From Patescibacteria group bacterium (GTDB lineage: Bacteria; Patescibacteriota; Minisyncoccia; Phycocordibacterales; SBAW01): a DNA stretch of 14,513 nt. Made by a program: the position numbers and the translations under genes. This document shows positions 1 to 6,561 of the stretch, piece after piece. Position 1 is the first letter of the stretch; the number at the start of each line of letters is the position of its first letter. Under the pieces are notes generated by a model. It was not told where the DNA came from and did not search any database. It saw nothing but the letters and a program-made list of their open reading frames with translations. The stretch lies in NCBI GenBank assembly GCA_028866155.1, contig JAGWIT010000022.1:1-14513 (forward strand), in the 5' to 3' direction.

Positions 1-108
1 TTCGGCCAAGCGGCAAGCAATCCCAAACCCAATCCCCATCGCCCCGCCGGTAATTAGTGCCGTTTTGCCTCGAAGATCGACAAGTTGATTGAGCAGAGGT
101 GTTTCCAT
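1..108 (-). CDS. Short-chain dehydrogenase/reductase (SDR), N-terminal fragment
   Basis: The reverse strand encodes 36 residues from an ATG at 108 and runs off the left edge of the window. Residues 15-27 read KTALITGGAMGIG. This is the first beta strand plus the TGxxxGIG dinucleotide-binding loop (T20 to G27) of classical SDR enzymes, which oxidise or reduce alcohols and ketones with NAD(P)(H). The catalytic Ser-Tyr-Lys lies outside the window, so the substrate cannot be named. A TATACT box sits at -12 to -7 relative to the ATG, and I see no ribosome binding site, so this gene probably starts its own leaderless transcript instead of continuing the nitrite reductase transcript that ends 57 bases upstream. 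The SDR assignment is firm at family level and nothing finer is possible. Confidence 0.82.
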   Translation of the reverse strand, partial: METPLLNQLVDLRGKTALITGGAMGIGFGIACRLAE

Positions 109-114
109 CGCTCA

Positions 115-143
115 AGTATAGCAAACCATCCCGCAAGTGATAC
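115..143 (-). promoter_or_regulatory. Candidate leaderless promoter of the SDR gene
   Basis: On the minus strand a TATACT hexamer (115-120) lies exactly at -12 to -7 from the ATG at 108, matching 5 of 6 bases of the -10 consensus. A weak -35 match, GTATCA (138-143), is 17 bases upstream. Transcription would begin at or next to the start codon. The same geometry is seen before the P-type ATPase gene. Confidence 0.45.
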
Positions 144-165
144 TTTCTTTATTTTCTGCCGCTAT

Positions 166-1398
166 TTAATGCCCCGCCATCGGCTGCTGAACGCCATTGA
201 AGATCGACGTATCCGCAGGGCCGCTCACGTGGAGCACACCCCACGCACCGCGGTCTACCCGAGCGAGCGCGTGGTCGACCAGCGTGTAATTGCCCGGTTC
301 GCGCGTAGTGAAATCAACCATGGTTGCACCCCCCGCAGGTACGAGCGTCGTCTGGACGTCAGTCAAGGGCGGGCTGGTGAGGGATGCATCCTCGTATACG
401 TGATCAAATATTTCTCCGATGACATGAAATGACGATATAAGATTGACGCCGCCATTGCCAAAGTAGATTCTCACCTTTTGCCCTACCGTAGCGTTCATGG
501 CGTTGGTCGTGGTTGAAGTTAAAGCTCCGGTGCGGCCGTTAAAGACGATGTACTGCGGATTGCCGTCGAGCATGGCGCCCGTATCATCTATTTGCAAACC
601 CTGCTTACCCAGCGTGCCGGTGGTGTAGAACTCGCCCTGCATAACGTAGAACTCTTTATCTACTTTTGGCAGGCCGCCTTTCGGCTCTACCAGGATAAGC
701 CCGTATTGCCCGTGCGCCATATGGTTGGCGGCATCGGGCTCGGCGCAGTGGTATACAAACAATCCCGCATGAAGAGCGGTGAAGGTAAGCGTCTTGGTCT
801 CGCCCGGTTCGGCCATAAGTACCGATGCACCGCCGCCGGGGCCGATTACCGCATGAAAGTCGATGGTGTGATGATGCAGGCTTGTTTTGTCGTTATGAAA
901 GGTAACGACAACGGTGTCGCCTACCATTACCCGCTCAAACGGCCCGGGCACTGTGCCGTCGAACGTCCAAAAATTAAAGTACACGCCCGGCGCCACTTCC
1001 GATATAACTTCTTTGGCGGTGATATCAATATGGACGGTCGTGGTGGCAGTACGCGTGATAGGCGGCGGCATATCGTTGGGGTCGCGCGCAATATCGGCGA
1101 CCTTTTCAAATTGGTTGAAGTGGAGAAAAAATTGTATGACGTTACTAAACGGCAACCCAAGCGATGGCGAGGGGCCATAGCTTGTTAAAAACGCCGGGTA
1201 CTCGAGCCCTTTGGGAAGTCCGTTCGGGATATAAAAGAAAATAGAGACGCCTACGAAGATTGCAACGAGCAGTGCCGTAACCAGCCGTGAATGGGACTTG
1301 CGCAAAAGAATATACAACAACACGGCGGCGGCGATAAAAGCTATCGCCAGACCGAGCGTCTGTACGAAGATATATGAGAGAAGGGATAGTAAGACCAT
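166..1398 (-). CDS. nirK: Membrane-anchored copper nitrite reductase (NirK/AniA type) with Gln at the type-1 copper axial position
   Basis: This 410-residue two-cupredoxin protein should reduce nitrite to nitric oxide outside the membrane. Two hydrophobic helices (about 5-31 and 39-57) anchor it, and the catalytic part spans about 120-395. It resembles neisserial AniA closely, for example in GLPKVDKEFY and SSFHVIGEIFD. Type-2 copper ligands are present: H182, H217 and H376. The catalytic pair is D180 and H325. Three type-1 ligands are present: H177, C218 and H226. The fourth, the axial Met, is replaced: AniA has NGMYGLILVEP where this protein has HGQYGLILVEP, so Q231 occupies the site. The start lies three bases after the stop of the ArsR-family gene, so the two are probably co-transcribed. 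No electron-donor gene such as a c-type cytochrome or azurin is in view. The family call is secure; the activity and redox potential are inferred. Confidence 0.95.
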   Translation of the reverse strand: MVLLSLLSYIFVQTLGLAIAFIAAAVLLYILLRKSHSRLVTALLVAIFVGVSIFFYIPNGLPKGLEYPAFLTSYGPSPSLGLPFSNVIQFFLHFNQFEKVADIARDPNDMPPPITRTATTTVHIDITAKEVISEVAPGVYFNFWTFDGTVPGPFERVMVGDTVVVTFHNDKTSLHHHTIDFHAVIGPGGGASVLMAEPGETKTLTFTALHAGLFVYHCAEPDAANHMAHGQYGLILVEPKGGLPKVDKEFYVMQGEFYTTGTLGKQGLQIDDTGAMLDGNPQYIVFNGRTGALTSTTTNAMNATVGQKVRIYFGNGGVNLISSFHVIGEIFDHVYEDASLTSPPLTDVQTTLVPAGGATMVDFTTREPGNYTLVDHALARVDRGAWGVLHVSGPADTSIFNGVQQPMAGH

Positions 1399-1401
1399 AG
1401 G

Positions 1402-1767
1402 TTACTCAAAAGGAATCCTGCACTCCTCAAAGCAGTGCGCATCGCGATTGAGTTTGTATACGCGCTCTCGGCCCCGGGTCTTGCTTTCCACCGCGTCGAC
1501 AGAACGGAGCATGTTTAAATGGTGCGTTACCGTGGGTTGCGCCAGTTTTACCTGCTCGGTGAGCTCGCCGACCGTCATGCCTTCTTTTGCCTTGCCAAGC
1601 ATGCAGACCATGTTGTAGCGACTCTTGTCGCCGACCACCTTAAAGCAGTCCGGGCAAAGCTCTTCCTCGCCGCTCTTAACCCATAGGGGGCGTTTATAGG
1701 TCTTTTCCTCTTTACCGTGAGCGGGTTTTGTTTTCGCGTCTCTTGTTCCTAGTTTTTTCTTATCCAT
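1402..1767 (-). CDS. ArsR-family winged-helix regulator with CxxC and HCxxxC motifs
   Basis: This 121-residue protein has a basic N-terminal tail (1-32) and an ArsR-type winged helix (about 43-107). The recognition helix region is AQPTVTHHLNMLRS (76-89) and the wing is around TRGRERVYKL (97-106). Cysteines are clustered: C38 and C41 (CPDC) before the helix-turn-helix, C55 inside the domain, and H111-C112 with C116 at the C-terminus (HCFEEC). Pairs like these often bind a metal or an Fe-S cluster or act as a thiol switch, but which applies here is unknown. The stop is three bases before the nitrite reductase ATG, so this regulator probably autoregulates an arsR-nirK operon and responds to copper, nitric oxide or redox state. 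That signal is an inference from context; arsenic sensing is not supported by the residues. Confidence 0.88.
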   Translation of the reverse strand: MDKKKLGTRDAKTKPAHGKEEKTYKRPLWVKSGEEELCPDCFKVVGDKSRYNMVCMLGKAKEGMTVGELTEQVKLAQPTVTHHLNMLRSVDAVESKTRGRERVYKLNRDAHCFEECRIPFE

Positions 1768-1796
1768 AGATGAGTGTCTCTAAGTGTGTGTTGTGT

Positions 1797-1836
1797 ATAG
1801 ACGACTATCAATATATCACTCTTTAACCCATGCCAA
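1797..1836 (-). promoter_or_regulatory. Possible promoter and operator of the arsR-nirK operon
   Basis: Upstream of the regulator, on the minus strand, TTGGCA (1831-1836) and TATATT (1810-1815) are separated by 15 bases, shorter than the usual 17. Just downstream is a short inverted repeat, ATAG-ACGA-CTAT (1797-1808), which would sit near the transcription start, a usual place for an ArsR operator. Each element is weak alone, so this is a candidate only. Confidence 0.25.
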
Positions 1837-1880
1837 AAGCGAAATTCGCGCTAGCGGCCGCGACTTCAAAATCCCATCTG

Positions 1881-2177
1881 TCAAAACGGGTCCTTCCCAC
1901 TTTTATGGGTGGAGCATATTCCGTTTCTATATTTGTTCGCAAAAACAATGATTGTCAAAGTAAGAAGCGCGTTGGCCGCCTGTAAGAAAATAAAAACAAT
2001 ATCGCGAATAATAACTGCGTGGATAAAAAGAAGCAGAGCGGCAATAAACCAGAGTGTATACGCTCTGCGACTGACGCCGGCGGAACAGTGCTCTTTGATT
2101 AAATGCTCGATTTGCGGCACATAGGCCCATATGACCAAGCCGCTACCGACGAACCCGATGATTTCAATCAAGGTCAT
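1881..2177 (-). CDS. SemiSWEET-type sugar transporter (PQ-loop/MtN3 family)
   Basis: This is a 98-residue membrane protein with three predicted helices (about 5-22, 40-56 and 60-80), the single triple-helix bundle that defines bacterial SemiSWEETs. The PQ motif is at residues 21-22 in WAYVPQIEHLIK, followed by the polar loop SAGVSRRAYTLW that is typical of the family. Proteins of this kind work as dimers and let sugars move down their gradient across the cytoplasmic membrane; the sugar here cannot be read from sequence. The hydrophilic C-terminal tail (82-98) has one Cys and several Lys residues. The ATG lies five bases after the stop of the DNA glycosylase gene, so it is the last gene of the DUF488-glycosylase-SemiSWEET unit. 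A functional link to DNA repair is not obvious. Confidence 0.88.
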   Translation of the reverse strand: MTLIEIIGFVGSGLVIWAYVPQIEHLIKEHCSAGVSRRAYTLWFIAALLLFIHAVIIRDIVFIFLQAANALLTLTIIVFANKYRNGICSTHKSGKDPF

Positions 2178-2182
2178 AAATT

Positions 2183-2686
2183 TTAGATGGTTCGTGTAAC
2201 CTCTTGCAATTCCCGGACTCTAATAATAGCTTCTCCCCGCAAAGGAAAATGCATAACAAAAACTTTTGATACGGCTACATTTTCTTGCCAGCCAAAAGAG
2301 AAATTTTTTGATCCGACGTACTTTTCATATGCAACCTTGCCGATGAAGCATACAACTTTTGGCGCCTCAGCCTTTATAATACGAAAGATTTTCTTGCGGC
2401 CCGGCAATTCCTCGTCTTTTTTAATCCCTGTAATATCTCGCGTCGGTCTATCAATAATGTTCACGAATCCAAGCCCATATACTGCATTAAATTTTTCTTT
2501 GTAGACACGCTCCAGAATCTTGTCATCGCGCAATTCATCTCTTTTCTCCCTGATGAGGCCGGCGTCTGAGAGGAGATACCAAAACAGTTTGTTGTTGGAA
2601 AAAGGCACGCGGCGATTGAATGATCCCGGATGAGGATTAATACCCACAAAAAGTATTTTTGGCTTCTTATATCTATAGCGAATCAT
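2183..2686 (-). CDS. Mug/TDG-like uracil (G:U/G:T mismatch) DNA glycosylase
   Basis: This 167-residue protein has the family-2 uracil-DNA glycosylase layout. Motif 1 is FVGINPHPGSFN (13-24), with the water-positioning Asn at N17. It is followed by PFSNNKLFWYLLSDAGL (28-44), matching the Mug stretch in which FW packs near the base pocket. Motif GLGFVNIIDRPT (71-82) follows, and the second active-site loop is around MHFPLRG (145-151). Such enzymes remove uracil or thymine from mismatches and begin base-excision repair. Compared with E. coli Mug, motif 1 has an extra His-Pro (GINPHPG instead of GINPG) and motif 2 differs, so specificity is uncertain. The ATG overlaps the DUF488 stop codon as ATGA, which suggests translational coupling. 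A broad-specificity UDG-superfamily member is the alternative. Confidence 0.85.
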   Translation of the reverse strand: MIRYRYKKPKILFVGINPHPGSFNRRVPFSNNKLFWYLLSDAGLIREKRDELRDDKILERVYKEKFNAVYGLGFVNIIDRPTRDITGIKKDEELPGRKKIFRIIKAEAPKVVCFIGKVAYEKYVGSKNFSFGWQENVAVSKVFVMHFPLRGEAIIRVRELQEVTRTI

Positions 2687-3231
2687 GTTTTAGGTGCAGG
2701 ATATATGAGTTGGCCTTTTTTTACTTTCAAAAATGGTGTGAGGCGGTGCTTAGTGGCGGAGGTGCGGCTCATAATATCTCGCACAATCCATCCCTTCTTG
2801 ACGAGGGCGTCGGCAATGAGCGAGCGATGACAGCGCCAGGGCACGGCTTCGGCGCACATAATAGCTGTGTTTCTTACGCTGGCGATTTTGATAAGAGTCT
2901 CCAAACCTTCTGAAAAATCTGGTGTTGCCATATAGTCGGCAAATCCTCTGAACGAGAGATTGCGCCAACCGAGATTTATTGAATCCTTTTTCGAGTGTCG
3001 CAGACCGCCAAGTTTTTTTAAGTGCTTATAACGTATGTGCTCCTTTTGTAAGGATTCTTTTAGAGCATCCGTATTAAATTGAGGGTTGTGGCGCGACATG
3101 GGCATTGATCTGACATCAACAACTTCATTGACGCCATACGCCTGCAGCAACCCCGCAAATTCATCAAAAGAATGAGTGGAATGGCCGATAGTAAAGACGG
3201 GAGGTTTCTTCTGATGGCGTATTTTTTTCAT
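2683..3231 (-). CDS. DUF488 family protein
   Basis: This 182-residue cytoplasmic protein carries the DUF488 signature. The opening strand is TIGHST (14-19), the second motif is DVRSMPMSRHNP (39-50), and the conserved CAE (126-128) and CHR (134-136) carry the cysteine, acid and histidine residues that mark the family. The biochemical function of DUF488 is not established as far as I know; proposals include a nuclease- or nucleotide-related role. The start must be the ATG at 3231, because no other initiation codon occurs before the conserved TIGHS motif. A perfect TATAAT lies immediately before it. The stop overlaps the start of the Mug-like glycosylase (ATGA), and that close coupling hints at a shared DNA-maintenance role, which is inference. 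Confidence 0.9.
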   Translation of the reverse strand: MKKIRHQKKPPVFTIGHSTHSFDEFAGLLQAYGVNEVVDVRSMPMSRHNPQFNTDALKESLQKEHIRYKHLKKLGGLRHSKKDSINLGWRNLSFRGFADYMATPDFSEGLETLIKIASVRNTAIMCAEAVPWRCHRSLIADALVKKGWIVRDIMSRTSATKHRLTPFLKVKKGQLIYPAPKT

Positions 3232-3236
3232 GCCTT

Positions 3237-3264
3237 ATTATATGGCAAATTACTTTATCGTAAA
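3237..3264 (-). promoter_or_regulatory. Candidate leaderless promoter of the DUF488-glycosylase-SemiSWEET unit
   Basis: A perfect TATAAT (3237-3242) lies five bases before the ATG at 3231, with TTTACG (3259-3264; 4 of 6 matches to the -35 consensus) 16 bases further upstream. Transcription from it would start at or next to the start codon, leaving essentially no leader. Confidence 0.55.
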
Positions 3265-3269
3265 GAATA

Positions 3270-3293
3270 TGTGTGGGCCGCAAGCTACACACA
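3270..3293 (-). terminator. Weak hairpin after the P-type ATPase gene
   Basis: Starting two bases after the ATPase stop codon on the minus strand, TGTGTG pairs perfectly with CACACA around a 12-base loop and is followed by the T-rich run TATTCTTT. This could be a weak intrinsic terminator separating the ATPase from the DUF488 promoter. The stem is short and the T run is interrupted. Confidence 0.3.
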
Positions 3294-3294
3294 C

Positions 3295-5649
3295 TCAAAA
3301 GGGCTTCTTTTGCTCGAACAAAAAGACATGTTGGAGCGGTTTGACCAATTCTGATATCTGCATCCAGAAGAACGCCCAGACCCACACGAACAAAATGAGC
3401 GGCAATGACAGCGCAGGCACTACGATGCCGAAAAAGACAAGGGAGGTTGCGATAAGTTGCGTTATCGTAGTTGCCGCGATGACGGTGCCGGATGGAAGAA
3501 ATTTCCACCATCGCGCTTTAGTGTGCGCGACATAAATAAGCATATGGCCAGAGACTGCCAGTTTAAGGAAGAACGCGGCTTGGATAAGCGGCCACGAAAG
3601 ATGCAGCCATTGCGTCATAACAAAAAACAGCAGCAAGCTGTTCGCCACGCCGACCAAGCCAAATAGAGTGCCCGCCACAAAACGCTCTTTTGAGTGCAAA
3701 TCGGCCGGCCTGGAGCTTCTCTTCACCCGATTGAATGCGAGTGAAATGATGGGAATATCGTTGAGAAGCGCAAGCAGTAGCAGCTGAACTGGCGTAAGTG
3801 GAAAATCTGCATACAAAAAGCCAAGCACCAGTACTGTTACTACGAGGCGAAAACTCTCAGAGATGCGGTAGGTTGCATAACTTGATAACCGAGCGAAAAT
3901 ATTCCGCGCCTCGATGAGGGCGTCGCGAATGACGCTTATGCCATGTGAAAGAAGGACGATATCCGCCACGGCCTTGAGCGCGTCGACGGCATTGGCGACC
4001 GCGATCCCGACGTCGGCGTTGCGGATAGCGGGAAGATCGTTGACCCCGTCGCCGGTGACCGCAAGTATGCGGCCAGAAGCGCGGGCCATCTTAACGAGGG
4101 CAAGCTTGTCCTCGGGGAGAACTTCGGCGAACGTGCCCGTCCGGTTGAACACCTCATCCGATATGGCGCCCATGACGGCGCGCTCGCGGCAGTTAAGCAC
4201 CTCTCCTTGCAAGCTGAGCTGTTCTGCAACCCGGCGCGCAGTGGCGATGGTATCGCCGGTTACCATTTTGACCGCAATGCCTTCGTCGCCCAAGAAGCGC
4301 ACGATATCCGGCGCATCGGAGCGCAGGGGGTCAGAGAGCACGATGATGCCGGCAAGCTCCATATCATATTCTTCGGACTCATGTGCGGCGTTGGAGCGTA
4401 CCGCAATAGCAATTACCCTCGAACCGCCGCTTGCAGCAATCTCGACATCGCGCTCAAACGACTCGTACTTCCCCGCCCGCACGAGCCCTTTGATGACTGG
4501 CGGCGTACCGGAGGAGACGAGATATGTTTTGCCGCTGAGCTCGACGACCGCGGTTGTGCGCTTGCGCGACGAGTCACCCGGTATAGAGGAAATTAACTTC
4601 CCCGTCTCTATGTGGTGCATGTTGGCGTACTCCACAACCGCATGATTAAGCAGATTGCGCGGATTTTGCGAAACGGCGGTAGCTGTAAGCGCGATAATGT
4701 CCGCTCCTCTCCACGGGGCATAGGCTCGCATCGACTCGACCACAATATTGCTCTCGGTCAACGTACCTGTCTTGTCGGTGAGCAATAAATCCACATTCGC
4801 CAAGTCTTCGAGGGCCGCCAAGCGGCGCACGAGCGCCTGTCGTTGTGCCAATAGAAGCGCGCCGGTCGAGATGATGAGCGTCATGACGGTCGGCAAAGAA
4901 ACCGGCAATCCAGCGATAAGAAGGCTCAGATCAAGCAATAAAATATCGACAAGAGCCACGTGTCGGACGGCAAGTACGGTGGTGAGCAACATTACGGCGA
5001 CAAGGCTTGCCACCAAGAGATAGCGCGAGATGGCGAGAATATCCCGCTCAAGACCGCTTGTGCGGGAAGCGGGCTTGCTTGAGGCAATGATTGAGCCGAA
5101 GTATGTTGCGTTGCCGGTCTTAGCTACCTGCGCCTTGAGTACGCCTGCCGCAACAACCGAGCCAGAATAAAGAGTGGCGCCCGATTCTTTCTCCTTTGGC
5201 ATCGATTCGCCGGTGACGACGCTCTCATTGATAAGCACATTTTTTGCATCGATGACGACGGCATCTGCGGGTACCAGATCGCCGACCGTGCACTCTATCA
5301 CGTCTCCGGGCACCAAGCTCTCGGCATCGGCATCCTGCCATGCGCCGTCGCGCAGAACCCTAACCCGCACAGAAAGCTTTGATCGCAGTTCCTCAATTGC
5401 CTTGTCGGCTTTGTGCTCATGCCAAAAACTGACGCTGATGTTAAGGACGATGAGCACAAGAATAAAATAAGCATCGCCGACATGCCCGATAAAAAGCGAA
5501 AGAGCAGCCGCCACAATGAGCATGAGCGCTATGGGCGAGACAAACCATTTTAAAATTTTATTAAGGATATGCTGCCGGCGCTCTTCGAGTCGGTTAGGGC
5601 CGTATTGCGCTAGTCGTATTTGATGTTCTGCAGCAGTAAGACCTCCCAT
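3295..5649 (-). CDS. P3A-type P-type ATPase (plasma-membrane proton pump-like)
   Basis: This 784-residue protein has the full P-type ATPase plan: TGES in the actuator domain (146-149), the PVSLP kink in helix M4 (249-253), the phosphorylated Asp in DKTGTLT (D292), TGD (465-467) and TGDGVND (532-538). Two residues that define proton pumps of the AHA2/Pma1 class are matched: N70 in helix M2 (VLNISVSF) and D631 in helix M6 (ALLNDIPII). It should expel H+ at the cost of ATP and lacks the plant-type C-terminal autoinhibitory tail. One oddity is that the nucleotide-domain KGAPE motif reads SGTPP (380-384), so the usual ATP-contacting Lys is Ser380. The start is the ATG at 5649, since no other start fits before GLTAAE; a leaderless promoter precedes it. 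Ion specificity remains inferred. Confidence 0.93.
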   Translation of the reverse strand: MGGLTAAEHQIRLAQYGPNRLEERRQHILNKILKWFVSPIALMLIVAAALSLFIGHVGDAYFILVLIVLNISVSFWHEHKADKAIEELRSKLSVRVRVLRDGAWQDADAESLVPGDVIECTVGDLVPADAVVIDAKNVLINESVVTGESMPKEKESGATLYSGSVVAAGVLKAQVAKTGNATYFGSIIASSKPASRTSGLERDILAISRYLLVASLVAVMLLTTVLAVRHVALVDILLLDLSLLIAGLPVSLPTVMTLIISTGALLLAQRQALVRRLAALEDLANVDLLLTDKTGTLTESNIVVESMRAYAPWRGADIIALTATAVSQNPRNLLNHAVVEYANMHHIETGKLISSIPGDSSRKRTTAVVELSGKTYLVSSGTPPVIKGLVRAGKYESFERDVEIAASGGSRVIAIAVRSNAAHESEEYDMELAGIIVLSDPLRSDAPDIVRFLGDEGIAVKMVTGDTIATARRVAEQLSLQGEVLNCRERAVMGAISDEVFNRTGTFAEVLPEDKLALVKMARASGRILAVTGDGVNDLPAIRNADVGIAVANAVDALKAVADIVLLSHGISVIRDALIEARNIFARLSSYATYRISESFRLVVTVLVLGFLYADFPLTPVQLLLLALLNDIPIISLAFNRVKRSSRPADLHSKERFVAGTLFGLVGVANSLLLFFVMTQWLHLSWPLIQAAFFLKLAVSGHMLIYVAHTKARWWKFLPSGTVIAATTITQLIATSLVFFGIVVPALSLPLILFVWVWAFFWMQISELVKPLQHVFLFEQKKPF

Positions 5650-5655
5650 GTATAC

Positions 5656-5684
5656 AGTATATAGAACAGATCACGATTTTTCAG
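5656..5684 (-). promoter_or_regulatory. Candidate leaderless promoter of the P-type ATPase
   Basis: TATACT (5656-5661) lies at -12 to -7 relative to the ATG at 5649, with CTGAAA (5679-5684; 4 of 6 matches to the -35 consensus) 17 bases upstream. Predicted transcription starts at the A of the start codon. No Shine-Dalgarno sequence is present, which agrees with a leaderless message. Confidence 0.5.
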
Positions 5685-5718
5685 GTGTAAGTTCTAGTAT
5701 AAGGTTGAGTTGCAGATT

Positions 5719-6549
5719 TTATTTTGGAAATATTTTCTCAAACTGAGCCGTAGTCGTTGGAGCATTGATGGCGCGTAGGGCAAAGATGTTCGACGTTAAT
5801 TGGTAACGACCAAAGATCTCCGTACGAGCGGCCTTATAACCTGCCGCATCCACCGCTGCGATTGTGGTACTGCTGAAAGATCCGTATGGGTAGGCGAATT
5901 CATTGGTCGTGGTTCCTAATTCTTTCTCAAGAATGTGCTTGCTATCCTGCACCTCGCTTACAAGCACGCCCGGGTCTGTAACATCAGCAAGCGGGATGTG
6001 TGAGCGGGAATGGCTCCCCACGGCCATACCCAGGGCAAGCATCTGGTGTAATTGTGCCCATGTCAAAAAACTGCTCTTAGATCCGATCCAGTTAGTCGGC
6101 ACAAAGAATGTCGCAGTATTGTGGTACTTTTCGAGGATGGGCAGCGCATAAACATACTGGTCTTCCCAGGCATCATCGAAGTTGATGATAACCGGACGAG
6201 ATGGTAGAGGAGACCCATTAGTAAAATAATTTACTAATGCTGAGAAAGGGATGACGTGATAACCGTTTGATTGCAAATATTTCATTTGCGTATCGAATAC
6301 CTCCGGCGTTACTGCTGCAGCACGTACCATGGCAGAGTCGGATGGATATGCAGGCCGGACAATGTGATAGACAAGAATCGGAACATCTATATTCCTGTCT
6401 CCCAACACCGCCCTCGCTTCGGAAATCGAGGTTGCCGAAACAGCTTTGGGTTTATTGATTGCAGCCAGCGGCAAATGAAAAAAGCTCAGACCAACTAGGA
6501 ATCCAACCAGTATGCCAGCCATAAATACGATCGCGATCGGTCGAATCAT
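5719..6549 (-). CDS. Membrane-anchored polysaccharide deacetylase (CE4/NodB fold)
   Basis: This 276-residue protein has an N-terminal hydrophobic helix (about 5-24) acting as a signal anchor, so the enzyme faces outward. The NodB-type domain spans about 55-275. Motif 1 is NFDDAWED (123-130), with D125 as the likely base and D126 as a metal ligand. The zinc-binding histidines are in SHSRSH (H180 and H184), and AYPYGSF (219-225) is the third family motif. The early YH (61-62) also matches family members. CE4 enzymes remove acetyl groups from N-acetylglucosamine polymers such as peptidoglycan or exopolysaccharide; the polymer here is unknown. The ATG lies 12 bases after the rtcB stop, so it is probably the last gene of that operon. 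An AAAGGA sequence lies at the end of rtcB, rather far upstream to serve as its ribosome site. Confidence 0.9.
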   Translation of the reverse strand: MIRPIAIVFMAGILVGFLVGLSFFHLPLAAINKPKAVSATSISEARAVLGDRNIDVPILVYHIVRPAYPSDSAMVRAAAVTPEVFDTQMKYLQSNGYHVIPFSALVNYFTNGSPLPSRPVIINFDDAWEDQYVYALPILEKYHNTATFFVPTNWIGSKSSFLTWAQLHQMLALGMAVGSHSRSHIPLADVTDPGVLVSEVQDSKHILEKELGTTTNEFAYPYGSFSSTTIAAVDAAGYKAARTEIFGRYQLTSNIFALRAINAPTTTAQFEKIFPK

Positions 6550-6561
6550 AAAGTGACAAGA

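Noticed and set aside
592..1188. Plus-strand open frame of 198 residues
   Set aside because: It is antisense to the nitrite reductase catalytic domain, where every copper-site residue is on the minus strand.
1846..1863. GC-rich inverted repeats (TCGCG/CGCGA and CGCTAGCG) between the regulator and SemiSWEET genes
   Set aside because: The stems are 4-5 bp, overlap each other and lack a consistent T run, so neither a terminator nor an operator can be supported.
3914..4645. Plus-strand open frame of 243 residues
   Set aside because: It is antisense to the P-type ATPase core. Its Ser/Thr/Arg-rich translation has no domain or helix pattern and is the shadow of a conserved gene.
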